A DNA stretch of 59,799 nt from Gracilariopsis chorda (lineage: Eukaryota > Rhodophyta > Florideophyceae > Gracilariales > Gracilariaceae): positions 1-59,799 of the forward strand of contig NBIV01000378.1 in NCBI GenBank assembly GCA_003194525.1, given 5' to 3'. Both the position numbers and the translations under genes were made by a program. Below are positions 38,977 through 50,411 of this stretch, piece by piece (position 1 is the first letter of the stretch; every line of letters begins with the position of its first letter). The notes beneath the pieces were generated by a model that searched no databases, was not told the origin of the DNA, and saw only the letters and a program-made list of their open reading frames with translations.

Positions 38977-39885
38977 CTAGATGCTCGCGACGCGCGTATA
39001 CCCATCTCTCTTGCAAGGAATGACCCTGGGATGTTTCGGGTCTGGAAAGTTGATGTTTCCAAAGACAATCGCCGAAGGGGCACAGCAATCCATTGTGGAT
39101 GTAAGCTCGCCAGTGCCACCGCCGAAATTCATGGTTTCCTTTGCATTGTCATCCGTGCGCCGGAGATTAGTGATCTCGACCATCTCATTCGGGCAGGGAA
39201 TCCTCTCGCCTCTGGTGATCCGCGCGTTCCCGTTAGGTTTACGCACCTGCCAGTCGAACGCGCGCTGGCACATAGTAACCAGGCTAGGCTCCCTCACGTT
39301 TTGGAAGACTGGCCGCTGCTGGATCTCGCCGGGCTGCCCGATCTGGCTGGGCTGCTCGGGAACATACGAGCATTGCTCCCTGGTCTTCTGCCCACCGCAG
39401 CGCTCGCCAAAGGCATCGTGCGGGGTGCCGTCGAATTGCGGGTAGGCGACGATATTGTCGGTTACAACATCCCTGGCGCACGCGTCCCCGTTGTTCTTAT
39501 TAGTCGGCCCAGCGCAGACGTTGAAAATTCCAAAACCGCCGGCGCCCATCTGCATATCGACCTGGTTGTTGCGGATGTCAACGCCCTCGTTGGTTACTTG
39601 AAATACCACAGCGGTGGATGAACCGAGGGTGTCGAGGTAGAACTTGAAGCACTTCCCCAGGTTGCCGGTGCCGCTTCCGTAGCTGCCCATGCCGAAGAAA
39701 ATATTCTCCCGGAGACCAAGCCTCGCGCGATAAACGAACTGTTGGTAATTCATCTTCTGCGAGCCGAAGGTCCAATCCATGCACATGTAATCAGTGCCAC
39801 CGACGCAGGCAGTTACCGCGTCGGCGGCAACGGCCAGCGCGGCGGCGACAAGCGCGGTAAGCTTGAGGGTGGTGAGCGCAGACAT
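38977..39885 (-). CDS. Secreted GH45-type protein with permuted catalytic motifs
   Basis: An intact 302-residue gene. Residues 1-25 form a signal peptide, chosen by starting at MSALTTLK (39885) rather than an upstream in-frame ATG. Residues 78-250 follow the GH45 endoglucanase pattern: GKCFKFYL, VVFQVTNEG, NNQVDMQMGAGGFGIFN (Asp110 at the catalytic-acid position), FGERCGG, a Cys-Pro turn, CQRAFDW and CPNEMVEITNLRRTDD. The motif that normally opens GH45 enzymes, (Y/W)DCCKPS plus a following Pro-Val-x-x-Cys, is found at the C-terminus: MDCCAPS (Asp266) then PRVIPCKRDG. The double-psi barrel would thus be circularly permuted. GH45 enzymes cut beta-1,4-glucans; a role in wall remodelling is inferred. 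Expansin-like or loosenin-like binding without catalysis is an alternative. Confidence 0.78.
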   Translation of the reverse strand: MSALTTLKLTALVAAALAVAADAVTACVGGTDYMCMDWTFGSQKMNYQQFVYRARLGLRENIFFGMGSYGSGTGNLGKCFKFYLDTLGSSTAVVFQVTNEGVDIRNNQVDMQMGAGGFGIFNVCAGPTNKNNGDACARDVVTDNIVAYPQFDGTPHDAFGERCGGQKTREQCSYVPEQPSQIGQPGEIQQRPVFQNVREPSLVTMCQRAFDWQVRKPNGNARITRGERIPCPNEMVEITNLRRTDDNAKETMNFGGGTGELTSTMDCCAPSAIVFGNINFPDPKHPRVIPCKRDGYTRVASI

Positions 39886-40680
39886 TGTGGTAGTGACTGT
39901 CGTCTTGGAACTTGGAGTAGTGAAGAAGGAGAGCTTGTGAAGATCGCGGCTTGACTCCCAAGAGTCGAGCGGAGTGCAACCACCGGCCGCTACTTTATTA
40001 TGCCAGCTGCTCGGCAACGTGTGCACAATGTGCGCTGTCCGAATGAACTGTTACTGACACGTCATTCACCGTCCCTCGCAAGCATGCGAACAAGCGATGT
40101 ATTATAGAGGGTTTACGCCGTAGAAATTCACGACAATACTTTCACGTGACGCTACAAGCTAGAACAGCGCCAAAGCGCAACCTATCTTAGCTACAAACCC
40201 TCTTCGAGAAGCAATATAAATAAAGACGCACGACCTGGCATCCTCGTCCTGAGAGCGCGACCAGCCAGTCATACCTCGAACTTATCGATACCTTCATCCT
40301 ACTCCCGAGGTCTCCTCTCTGTATTACACAGGGGCAGTTAGGATTGCTAGTGGCTTTGTTGAAGCTCATTGAATGACTGCTGTATCTGAATACAGCACCC
40401 AGGCGCCGCATGTGAACAACATCAGCCGGGTCTGACCGGCTGTGATCGACGCGGATCGATATCAGTCAATGTACCCTTGTATTATAGCACGTTGCGCATT
40501 TAAAGGACGCGCGCAGCAATTATTGGCGTGAAAGAAGCGGTTTGTCGAGATTTGTTATGCGCATGTTACTTGGAGAGAAATTAGAAAGGTTTGCAATCAC
40601 GTTTGCTCATTGAACTGTTTGGTGGTGCGAATCGACCAAAATGACGACAAATCGCCCACGATGTCCACGGCGAACGCTAC
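39886..40680 (-). promoter_or_regulatory. Upstream region of the GH45 gene
   Basis: No gene seen. On the minus strand a CATAATAAAG element at about 39992-40001 is the best TATA-like candidate, about 107 bp before the ATG. Confidence 0.35.
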
Positions 40681-40714
40681 GCACGATACGAGCCGCATTC
40701 GGCTCGTATCGTGC
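40681..40714. repeat. Perfect 15-bp hairpin
   Basis: GCACGATACGAGCCG, a 4-base loop CATT, then the exact reverse complement. The stem ends abruptly on both sides. No gene adjoins it directly; it could be a transposon footprint, a binding site or a terminator-like RNA hairpin. Confidence 0.85.
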
Positions 40715-41329
40715 CGTGGATGCGCCGAAAATTTTATCTATAAAAGTGGTTCGCCAACACCTTTTAGTAACAAAGGAGTTCTTACCGGAATGTTCATTTG
40801 CACCCTGCAGAGTTAGGGAACCGTTTGGTCCTCCAAACCCACCCAGCGCTCCGTTCTTATGAGGCGAATCATTCCGCGTCTAAAGCGAGCTTGCAACCCT
40901 ACACACCTAGCTCCACCCTTAGTAAGGCGTAGGACGTATCACAATGTCATTACGTAACTGCGAGTCGTTCACCCAGGTCAAAGGTATCAGTGGTACCAAG
41001 CAAACCTTTACTGTAATCAGCAGCTGCCTGCAATAAGGGGTACAGTTCCCGTCTACCGCTTGCCGACGTTTGTCATCTCCGCTGCCCGCACCCGCCTTGC
41101 GCACGCACCAATGGATACCGGAATCAACGTCCAGCTCTCGAATGTGCTCAAGTACTTTGGCCTAACGCTTCTGCTCGCCCCAATCGCCGAGAGCGCAATG
41201 AGCAGAATCACCGGGTGGTAGAAACGCCTACCTCGTCAACCACGGCAAGCCCATACGCCTCAAATCCTCCATAATGGGCAACATCTCTCTCCACCAGGAG
41301 TTGGAGACCTTCATGTATCTAGCACGCTC
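40715..41329. other. Gap with one small ORF, no supported gene
   Basis: A 36-codon ORF (41111-41221) with a short hydrophobic part is present and is followed in another frame by protein-like sequence, but nothing identifies it. It may be a further broken piece near the membrane-protein gene. Confidence 0.25.
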
Positions 41330-42876
41330 TTGCAGCTCTTCTCCATCCTGCTCGCCTTGGCAATCGCGCTTCCGTTCGAGTGCAGCAGCGGCGCAGAGTC
41401 TCATCTCACTTGGTCCCGGCAGCAGCGTTCGCGTTGTTCCGCAATAGCGACCAATGATCCCTATGAACTTATTTTGCTCGCCCTCAACAACCCTGCTGAG
41501 CGAATGGAATGCGTCGATCCCGACCGACTGGCGGATGTCGGCCAGTTTGTTTTTATGCAATCGACAGAAGATACGCCACCATTTATGGATGCATCGTCAC
41601 CCTAGAAGATGTCAACTAAATTCTTGCAGTCAAGTATCAAGGCGAACTATGGAGACGAATGACGCTTCACTCCAGAAATGGCGATACCGGCATCCACCTT
41701 TATGTCGGTGTCCGGACTGGACAACAGGCTGTAATTGGCAACCCAGAGAGAAGAGGCTTGCTGGTAGCCGATTTTGAAGCCGGATCTTTATGTAAAGGAT
41801 TGCTGAATGACACATTCTCGTGCTACGATATGGCCGGACAGCTCACAGTGTCACAATTGGTCTACTCCCTCACCGCTGTGCGTGGAGACTCTCTTTTTCT
41901 CAGAACCAAATTCGAAACAGAGGCAAAACTCTTTCGGTTTAAGGCAGGCCTGGTCACCAATAGTGTCGGTGGCCCGTCTGTAGAGGAGAATCTCTTCGAG
42001 CGAAGGCAGAACGAGTCTGGCTTTGAGTGGCTGGAGCGTATGTACAACGAAGATGGGCGGGCGATTTTGTCGATTTCGACTCTGAGGCTGGATGCGCAGA
42101 TGCGATCCTCCAACTGTCAATCAATAGGATCGGTCCAAATTCGTCCGCTCCGGTTCCAGGTTGGTGAATGGCTAGAGGGCGAAAAATTTGAGGTCATCGT
42201 GTCCCCCAAGGGGGACCTCAACTTGGTGAAAACTGGAATTCTATTACAAGCCACACTACTAATGCAAGTCGGCGAAGAGTGGAAATGTGCCGTTGACAGG
42301 ATATCCGGCGTGTGTGTCAGCAAAACGAATGGAACGTTTTATTTCTTAGCAAGGCTCAATCAGTTTATGAATATACAACAGAGTTTGAAATTCAGGTGAC
42401 GCAGAATGTCGAAAGCCATGCAGATCTGGCGATTCTGCTGGCGCACGTCGAGAATGATATAAAAAAAATGGATTTGTGGCTCCCTGGGACTTGCAGCATC
42501 CGCTTTCGTTTCCCCACAACCCGTCAGAAGGCGCCCGGACTATTAAGAAAGTGTTCCCATCTCCTCTGGAATGCGTGTGACCTGTACCATACAGCTTTGG
42601 GCAATAGTGCTCTATGGATTTCTTCTGTTGTTTTTCGTATCGGTAGTTGTGTTCTTCAAAGTCAAGACGTTGGCGAGTATTAACATTGAACGTGTATATT
42701 GGAGGGTAATATTGCAGAAAGAGAGTAATTATCAAAGCTTGGAAATACCAAGCAGGGCGCCTACAATAGGTATTGAAGCTCCGCAAGAGGATGAGGAGGG
42801 GGGCTTCACAGAAAGTTCCTGCATGATAAATAGGAAACCCGGTGGGGTTGCAACACGGCCAGTCGAGAGAATCTAG
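41330..42876 (+). pseudogene. Type I membrane protein gene, frame-broken, unrecognised
   Basis: A coherent protein is spread over several frames. It begins with a clear signal peptide (MQLFSILLALAIALPFECSS, 41330). The frame changes near 41550 at a T-run; a TAA at 41617-41619 interrupts the second frame, which then stays open to 42399 (246 codons after 41659) with an ectodomain carrying several Cys. Two more frame changes near 42330 and 42560 lead to a single membrane segment (LWAIVLYGFLLLFFVSVVVFF, about 42595-42655) and a short acidic cytoplasmic tail. The product would be a surface protein of about 500 residues. I considered the gamete fusogen HAP2 but found no diagnostic motif. The number of breaks suggests decay or poor base accuracy. 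Confidence 0.4.
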
Positions 42877-43382
42877 AGGTCAAGCAAGTTAGGAGGGAGA
42901 GGCAGTATTTTGAATGTTAAAGTAGATCGCAAACATCAATATGTATCTCTTTGATGGAAACGTCAGGCAATCTTGTCCGTGGAATGTACATTCCGCTAGT
43001 CTGATACCCTACGTCAAAAAACCGTTCAGTCCGCCACCGTCGTAAATCTGGACGAAGAACCTTTCAGTCTACTCTCGTTTTACCAAGACAGCTTAGTCAG
43101 TGAGTCTTATCTATACCCATTTGGTAGTGATAGAAAAACACACACACGTAAACCACTCTTCCATTTCCACCACAAATTTATGATCTCAATCACCATCAAT
43201 ACGCAAATGTATAGCGCACAAATGCAGTTTATTATCTGGAAAACGAAGCAAGCGCTTCACGAACGCATTTCAATCTGTATCAAAATCTTTATCAGCGAAC
43301 AGTGCATGGAAAATGAGCATGCGAGAAATGCCATCTAAAGTGCGATGTGATCTTCCCTAGCATCAAGTGCCGTTTTTGTTGG
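42877..43382. other. No gene seen
   Basis: AT-rich flank between the broken membrane-protein gene and Copia-2. The last five bases, GTTGG (43378-43382), are the left copy of the Copia-2 target duplication. Confidence 0.4.
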
Positions 43383-43767
43383 TGTTGCGCTGCAGGAAAA
43401 TGCTGCATTAATAAAGCATCGGGATATTTTACCATATCCCGGTTGGCGCATATGCGAGGCTTTCCACGTCGGACAATGAGACTTGTCTGCGCAGGCAGTC
43501 TGGTCGAACCTCAAGGTCTACTCATCGAATATGAGACTGCCGCATTGGTAGATAACCACGAGTGGCGTTCTTCAGAGAGGAACTCTACTTCCAAGCAGGA
43601 TGGAAGAAATAGTTGAACAGCTAAGTAGACTAGGTCGGAAAAAACAGTATAACTAGCGATAGATCTAGCTTGATCTGAGCAAGAAAGGAAGAAGGTAGCT
43701 TCAACAACCGTACTACATCTTTCCCCCTCGCAACTGCACTACACACTGCTCAAAGTAAGATTTAACA
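43383..43767 (+). repeat. Copia-2 5' LTR
   Basis: A 385-bp LTR, TG...CA, diverged from its 3' partner by scattered substitutions and a few small indels. Confidence 0.9.
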
Positions 43768-43874
43768 GGTTTTGGGCCTCTTTGTACGCGGAATGTTTAC
43801 GTAGAATGCTGGACAACGCTCTTGTTCAACTGTCTAAGCTATGTGTTCCTTTACTTTAGGCCGACAACTACCAC

Positions 43875-44108
43875 ATGTGGTCCCGGAAGATGGAACTTGT
43901 TCTACGCGCGAACGGTCTTTGGGATGTAGTCAACGAAACTGATGTTCTGAATTCGAATTCAAGTGAAGAAGAAGCAAAGAAGGATCAGGACAGAAAAGAA
44001 ATTGCATTGTCTTCTGTTTTGTTTTCAGTTGGAGACGCATGTGTGGCGTCGGCAATTGACATTGAAGACCCTGTGGTTGTTTGGTTTAATTTGAAAGAAA
44101 AAACTTGA
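43875..44108 (+). pseudogene. gag: Copia-2 Gag fragment
   Basis: The start of a Copia Gag: NYHMWSRKMELVLRANGLWDVV matches the usual opening of plant-type Copia Gag proteins (a Tyr-x2-Trp and a leucine-rich helix). The frame stops after 77 codons and later Gag parts are in other frames, with no intact zinc knuckle seen. Confidence 0.6.
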
Positions 44109-44858
44109 AATGGTGTCACAGTCCAGTATTGATGGTCTGCTGTAGAAATATCAAGAAATTAGCATGTGAGCTGGAGAATCTGTTCTTGAATACATGAACC
44201 AACTGGCAGGGATTGAGTCTAGGCTCAGCAGCATCTGAAAATGCCTAACCAAGGAAGAAAAGCTCAGGGCACTATTGGGAGGGTTTACTAAGGAGTTTGA
44301 CGTGACATTTGAAGTATTACGGGCAACTAAAAAACATCCACAGATGCTGTGCCCATGAATACTTCTAAGGAAACCCACGTAGGCTTGAGTCCAAACAGGG
44401 AGTCCGGTGAAGGAACGGCTACTACCTTTCTTTCAAAAAGACGGATGCCTCTCAGTCAGAAAAGATCCTTTTTTTGTGACAGGATGGATCGAATTAAGCG
44501 TTTATGTGCAGACAATCCAAAAAAAGATCAAAATGGCGCTTGAGGCTCCAAGTAGAGGAGTAAGGCCCATGGAAAAGATATGGATGAGATAAAGCAGAAG
44601 GCATGAGTATCGTTCATAGCAGCTGGATTGGTTGGAAGAGGCCACAGCTATGTCGTCGGGAAGCATTAATCGTACCTTGATTTAAAAGCAAGCCAGCACC
44701 AGGTCAACAAAATTAAAGTATTGGACTGTACTATCAAGTACGCACTACTTGCTACAGTATCCGTAGGTAATGGGCTGTACGTAGTGGTGAAAGGAACAGG
44801 GAAAGTGAAATGCCGAGAAATATGATTTGGAAAAAGAGGCAACATATCTCTCGAAGGA

Positions 44859-46562
44859 GTGCAATATGTTTCTGGATTGATGTGTAACCTTCTGTCAGTC
44901 AGTGCCATCCGTCGAAAGGGATATGGGTTGTTATGTCAGGCCAATGATAGCAACGATGTTATCTGTCTAGTAGTTAATCAGAACACTGCCAAGTTAATGG
45001 AACTAGGAGTGGAGAAGGAAAAACGCCTCTATAAGATGGGTTTTCAGCCCATCGTGAAAACACCTGCTTTTATAAGCAAGAAAAACGATGCGACTATGTT
45101 GTGGAATGAATGCTCGGGTTACATAAACGAAGAGGAAATCAGAAAGACTCGGAAGGTAGTAGAAGGCATGAAGGATTTGAAGGTATCGAATCTAGATTTC
45201 TGTGAGCCAGGTGCCCTCGGAAACTCTTCAAGAGCACCAAGACCATCCACTTACCCCAAGAAGAAGGCAAGAGAAGTCATGAATCTGGTACATTCAGATG
45301 TCTTGGGTCCCATGAAGAATTCATCCTTGAAAGGAAAAAAGTATTGTGTAAGTACATGTGACGACAAGACTGGCTTATCTCTAATACGATTTACCACAAC
45401 AAGATCGCAGGTGGAAGAAGACGTACAAGGAATGATAGCAGAAACGGGGCAGCAGTCAGGAAGCCAGTTAAGACAATTTCGGTGTAATAATGCAGGGGAG
45501 TATCTGTCACACTTCTTCCGTAAGTCGTTAAGAGAAAATTGAGCTCAGATGGAGACCACTCAAGCATACAGCCTCGATTCCAACGTAATAGCAGAGCGCT
45601 ACAACCTAAAACTCAATGATACGGCTCGAACGATGCTCGCGGCACTTAAGGGTACCCCAAATCGAAAGAACCTATGAGCAGATGCAATCAATAACGCTAA
45701 TTATCTCCGTAACAGGAGCTACACTAGCTCCAATGCCGTTACACAATACGAGGCTTTTGTTGTAATCACTCCTGATGTAACATACCTACGCGCATTTGGT
45801 TCACAGTGCTACGTGCACATACCAAAACAAAAACGCAAGTTATTCAGCAAATATGACGAAAGAGCGCGTAAGTGTATACTCATTGGTTATGAGCGAGGTT
45901 CTTGTTACAAGGTTTTCTACACACATTCAAGGAAAAGTGAAGTATTCAAGGACGTCAGGGTGAATGAAGAACGAGTAGGGTGGTTGAACACCATCAAGGA
46001 AACGAAGACGGAATCTCTCGACTTGACGTCGGGAACACAGGTAGAGAACACGACACAACCTGATGACAACGAGGTTTTACCACAAGTCAAGTCAGAGCAC
46101 TCTGAGATAGAAGAACACTCTGATGAAGAGTTATCAGAAGTGGAGATCGATTTGGAGCTGCTCACGAATTATCCAATTCCTCCAAGACGTTCTGAAAGAA
46201 CCCAAGAACCCACCACAAGGTATACCCCAAACGCTTTAGTAGCGTTGATGATTCGCGAAAGGTTAGGAATATCTCACAAGGACGTTCCAGACACATCCAC
46301 GGACCCTTTGCACGGTAATGAGGCACAGGAGTGGAGGCCGGCAGTAAAGGAAGAGATGACGAACATGAAGGAAATGAGGGTTTGGAACCTTGTAAAACGG
46401 CTAGAGGACTGCAAACCTCTGGACAACAGGTGGGTTTACTTCACGAAGAGAGACGCTGAGGGCCACGTAACTCATACAGGGCCCAACTGGTGGCCAGAGG
46501 ATTCCGTCAACGAAAAGGTATTGCTTACAACGAACTATGTGCTCCTAGGGCAAGATATGTAA
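44859..46562 (+). pseudogene. pol: Copia-2 protease/integrase region, decayed
   Basis: Starts with the protease-to-integrase transition (YVSGLMCNLLSVSA). The integrase core has VHSDVLGPM (first Asp intact), RCNNAGEYLS in place of the usual S/CDNGGE (second Asp changed to Asn) and VIAERYN (Glu). After two stops (45540, about 45675) the frame resumes with FGSQCYVHIP and KCILIGYERG, the conserved integrase tail, an acidic linker and the RT entry (WRPAVKEEM, WVYFTKRD). Confidence 0.75.
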
Positions 46563-47065
46563 CTCTAAAAACGATGTTAGCAATGGTTGTGGGCTCGAAT
46601 TTGGAACTGGTCCAATTTGAGGTACGAGCGGCGTTCCTGCATGGGGAACTCGAAGAGACAATTCACGTGTACCAGCCTGATGGTTTTGGGCAGTAAGGGA
46701 AAGAAGAACATGTCTATCTTCTTCAAAAGGCTGTCGTTGGTCTCATGCAAGCTTCAAGAGCTTGGCGGAAGAAGTATGCGCAAATATTGAATGCATTGGG
46801 TTGCACAGAGCCGAAAGCAGATCTGGGATTGTTCTTTGCGCGCTTAGGAAAGGAGAAGGTCGGGGTACTGATCTATGTTGATGAAGGACTTGTGGCTGGA
46901 CAGAGTAGAGAAAACATTATGGCCTTTCTCAAAGAATTTGGTAAGTATGTTCACATGCGCATCGATGTCACAACAACCAAGTTCTTGGGAATCATAATGA
47001 ACTATTCTAAGAGGCATAAAGCGCTATTTATCCACAACAGGCGTATGATTGAGGCTTTGGTATAA
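46490..47065 (+). pseudogene. pol: Copia-2 reverse transcriptase, mutated active site
   Basis: Two frames cover the RT palm. The first catalytic motif reads LVQFEVRAAFLHGEL, where the usual Asp is replaced. The second reads YVDEGLVAG instead of YVDDxL, losing the second Asp. A TAA interrupts near 46695. RT activity cannot be expected. Confidence 0.8.
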
Positions 47066-47113
47066 AAGTTCGGATTATAGAACACAAAGCCGGCCTATTA
47101 CAGAATCAAGGGT

Positions 47114-47521
47114 TTGTCATTGTTGCAGGGCAAAGATGCATCAGAAAGGGAGTTGCATGTTCCCTATCGCCAGCTGGTAGGATCTCTGATGCATTTTTCT
47201 ACAACAATTCGCCCAGTCATTGCATTTGCAGTACGATTTCTGGCGCGGTTCATGAATGACTACAGGAAGGAACATTGGAAAGCAGCAACGAGAATAGTCC
47301 GGTACCTGCTAACCACAATCAACTACCAGATCAAATACCGAAAAGGAGCCGAACAGAATTTGGTAGGATATTTTGATGCGGATTTTGCTGGAGATAGGGC
47401 GGATAGGAGGTCAACGCGTGGTTTTGTCTTCATGCTTGGAGGAGGGCCAGTAGCATGGAGGAGTAAGAAACAGACTATGGTGGCGCAGTCTACACTTGAA
47501 TCAGAGTATGTTGCAATGTAG
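47114..47521 (+). pseudogene. pol: Copia-2 RNase H region
   Basis: Good match to Copia RNase H: YFDADFAGDRADRRST, GGGPVAWRSKKQ and STLESEYVAM. Asp and Glu residues are retained; a stop follows at 47519, and remaining RNase H sequence continues in a different frame toward the polypurine tract. Confidence 0.8.
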
Positions 47522-47846
47522 TTTGCAGTCCGCGAGGCATTCTGGCTGTGGAGGCTACATGCATAACTACGTCAACAAACACTATGCCAGGTGACCCTGT
47601 TTGGGGACAATCACGGGAGGATAGCACGAAGCTTGGATGAGCGCCGCAATGAACGATCAAAGCACATTGGTGTGAAATATCATCTTGTACGAAGTGCAGT
47701 TTGACGCGGCATAGTCAGGGTGGAGTACATGAACACCAAGGAGAAGGTAGCAGATATCCTCACCAAGGCATTGGAAAAGATGGCGCACAACCGTGCTGTA
47801 TATGCACTACAACTCAGTGAATTGTAGAACGTGAAAAGAAGAGGAG

Positions 47847-48228
47847 TGTTGCGCTGCAGGAAAATGCTGCACTAAGAAAACATCGGGATATTTTACCATA
47901 TCTCGTTTGGCGCATATGCGAAGCGTCCCACCTTGGACAGTGAGACTTGTCTGCGTAGGCAGTGTGGTCGACTCTCAAGCTCTGTTCCTCGACTATGAGA
48001 CTGCTGCATGGGTAGATAGCCACGGGTGGCGTTCCTCAGAGAGGAAGTCTACCTCCAAGCAGGTTGTAAGAAATAGTTGAACAGCTAAGTAGACTAGGTC
48101 CGAAAAAACAGTATACGTAGCGATAGATCTAGCTTGATTGGAGCAAGAAAAGAAGATAGCTTCAACTACCGTTCTGCATGTTTCCCCATCGCAACTGCAC
48201 TGCGCACTGCACAAACAAAGATTTAGCA
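47847..48228 (+). repeat. Copia-2 3' LTR
   Basis: A 382-bp LTR, TG...CA, preceded by a polypurine tract and followed by the GTTGG target duplication. Confidence 0.9.
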
Positions 48229-49240
48229 GTTGGCTCACTCAATAGAAGAATCCAAGATCGATTCCATGACACCAATCGGCCGCTTTCACCGTTGAGAGGT
48301 CGATCAACTACCCTTTTCACAAACCCGTGAATCCGGATCCACTGTGTTCCTTTCATTTGTTGCAAGAAGTACGTCTATTTTCCGTTGCGAATCTCTTGGC
48401 GCTTGTTTGTCGATAACTCAAGCTCCAGAGAAGCCCCGAAACGGGTGACCAGAATATATTTCAACTATATCTCTTCACCCAGACGAATGTTCTCCACAAA
48501 GGGTAAAGAGCTTGAAGGGGATAACCCTCGCATGGTCTCAATATGGCGACGGGCCCCATTTCGGCATAGCCAAATTTCATTTCAATCAATGGATAGTGTG
48601 GAGCAAAACCCGTGAAGGTTGTAGTTCTCAAGGCGTCCGAGTCCTTGCTCCCTGTGAAGGATAGAACTAGCGTATGAGCCCTCTACTCCACACGAGTGCC
48701 AGGTGTAAGTCAAGCGGTGGATTCTGGCTATACCTATAGAAGTGAATACGAAGAGTGCTGAGAGGAACGAGATCAGAGAAGAACCCGAGTTAGGGGGAGT
48801 GAACAGCACACGTAGGAAGTGTAGCGTCCTCAAGGGGAAAAAAACCAGACAACAAGGGGGCGAGGGTCTTGCTCACAGCGGCAACAGACCCGAGACCCTA
48901 GGGGTAAAATAGTGAGAAAAACCAACGAAACAACCCAACACTGGAGCAGAAAACTGTGCTGCAACAGAATACAAAAAATAAACAAGAAACTGTTAGAACC
49001 ACGGTCGGTATACTGAAACAGATGTCATGGACGCTCCTGAGAGGTTAGTCGTAATGAGACTAAGCGTGGTTACTATCTAGAAGGATTCATTAACCTACGA
49101 AAGCAGTTGCGACCAGAGTCGACAGTCTAGTTAGAGCGCGAACCTTAGTTGAGTTTACTTGATGCTGGCGACGGCGAGCTCAGCCTCACCTAAGAAGGTT
49201 CTACAGTAATTAACTAAAATAATTAATTAAAGTAGTTTTA
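48229..49240. other. No supported gene
   Basis: Short ORFs only. GC-moderate sequence with purine-rich plus strand at 48760-48960; possibly old repeat DNA, but no boundary or partner copy is visible. Confidence 0.3.
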
Positions 49241-49241
49241 T

Positions 49242-49860
49242 TGTAATTCGTGGAAGCGGGAGTGCACTGAAAGACGTTCAGGATCTTTCCTCGCCAGAGG
49301 TGAGTCAAGTTGGGTATAGCCCTCCCAGTAGTGGCACGAATATGTCGGGTTGTAAGGCCGAGGCCACCCGTCGCGACTTGCGGAGGGAGGTTGAGGCAAG
49401 AATCAGGTATCCGCCGGAGCGGTGTATGGGGGTGGGCGTCCTCTAAGGGGTGAGGTTTCCACGTTTGTGCCACACGCGAACACGATCCGTGGATACCGGC
49501 AAAAGCCACCCTGTATAGGGAAAAAGGAAGGAGGAGGTGAGTCACGAGTGTCTTGACGAAGACTAACGGCAGTGCCGGTAAATAAACCTTATAGAAGGCG
49601 AACACCAAGAAGGCTGGAATAACAGTCCGAATACTCGGGTCCTTTAGATAGGCACCGGGGTTAGACTTACCGTATGGGACGGTGCTTCCCTCCAAAGAGG
49701 AGTAGAGAACACGCGAAGGCGGTGAGGTCTAGAGCCAATTACCCAGGTTGGGGTCCCTTCTTGGGAAAGGTTTACTGGTGCGACGGCAATCCGCCGGCGC
49801 ACAAAGGACTAACCATCCCAGAAATGGGTGTAAAAATAATAAATAGAATTAACTAAATTA
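49242..49860 (-). repeat. Inverted, diverged Gypsy LTR copy
   Basis: Reading the minus strand, ordered blocks match the plus-strand region 53740-54386: CAGTAAACCTTTCCCAAGAAGGG against CAGTAAACTTCCCC...AAGGG, a preceding GC-rich hairpin, CCATTTCTGGGAT (in a different place), and GATCCtGAACGTCTT against GATCCcGAACGTCTT near the far end. It is a solo LTR or the truncated end of a related Gypsy element in opposite orientation. Exact borders and target duplication could not be set. Confidence 0.6.
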
Positions 49861-50411
49861 CTCCACTTTGGTGGTTCATGCCCACTACTGTGGCCAACCG
49901 CCAATTGACTCCTCTGTGTCCCACGTGTTAAATCCACTATTAGTGGTCGTAGTTCATGCAATGACCACATTACCAAAACATTCGGGAAATCAACCAAGTA
50001 CCAAGAATCCCTCTCTGAGGGCATTGCACTTCAGTAGTGTAAACCTGCGGAGTTCCATACACGTGGAGAACGCACTGTCATGGTCCACAGTTGCCACTTG
50101 CCCAAGGCGTATATCCGTAATCGGATCCAATTCTCGTACAGGCGCGCCACGCGTCCTGCCTGCATGAGGCTACTCATAAACTAACCTGCGAGGTATAAGT
50201 TGGTTCGGAATCGATCAAATTTCAACCCACAAACTGGGGAAATGTCATAATCTGAGAAAGGTTGAGCCAATGCATCTTTACATCCTATGATAAGGATCTT
50301 CATTAATACAAACACCACGTGTTGCTCCACATTTCCCCCTCCTTAAGGTTGCAATAAAATCCATCTGTCAACGGAGAGACACCCTCGCGGGTTCTATATC
50401 AGAAACTCGAG
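49861..50411 (+). other. Leader-like region before the unrecognised gene
   Basis: No ORF of note. Sequence continues to the ATG at 50412. A terminal repeat partner was not found. Confidence 0.3.

Larger units (their letters stand above)
43383..48228 (+). mobile_element. Old Ty1/Copia element with exact 5-bp TSD (Copia-2)
   Basis: LTRs at 43383-43767 and 47847-48228 start TGTTGCGC and end in CA; they differ at many positions (roughly 10-15% by eye). GTTGG flanks both ends exactly (43378-43382 and 48229-48233). The sequence after the 5' LTR, GGTTTTGGGCC, matches an initiator-tRNA-Met half site at 10 of 11 positions. A polypurine tract GAAAAGAAGAGGAG (47833-47846) abuts the 3' LTR. Gag, integrase, RT and RNase H remnants occur in Copia order, with stops and mutated catalytic residues. 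It belongs to a different lineage from Copia-1. Confidence 0.93.

Noticed and set aside
41330..42876. HAP2/GCS1 gamete fusogen
   Set aside because: Topology fits, but no HAP2-specific Cys pattern or fusion-loop region could be recognised.
49210..49695. 161-codon minus-strand ORF
   Set aside because: It lies wholly inside the inverted Gypsy LTR copy and has LTR-like sequence, no domain.
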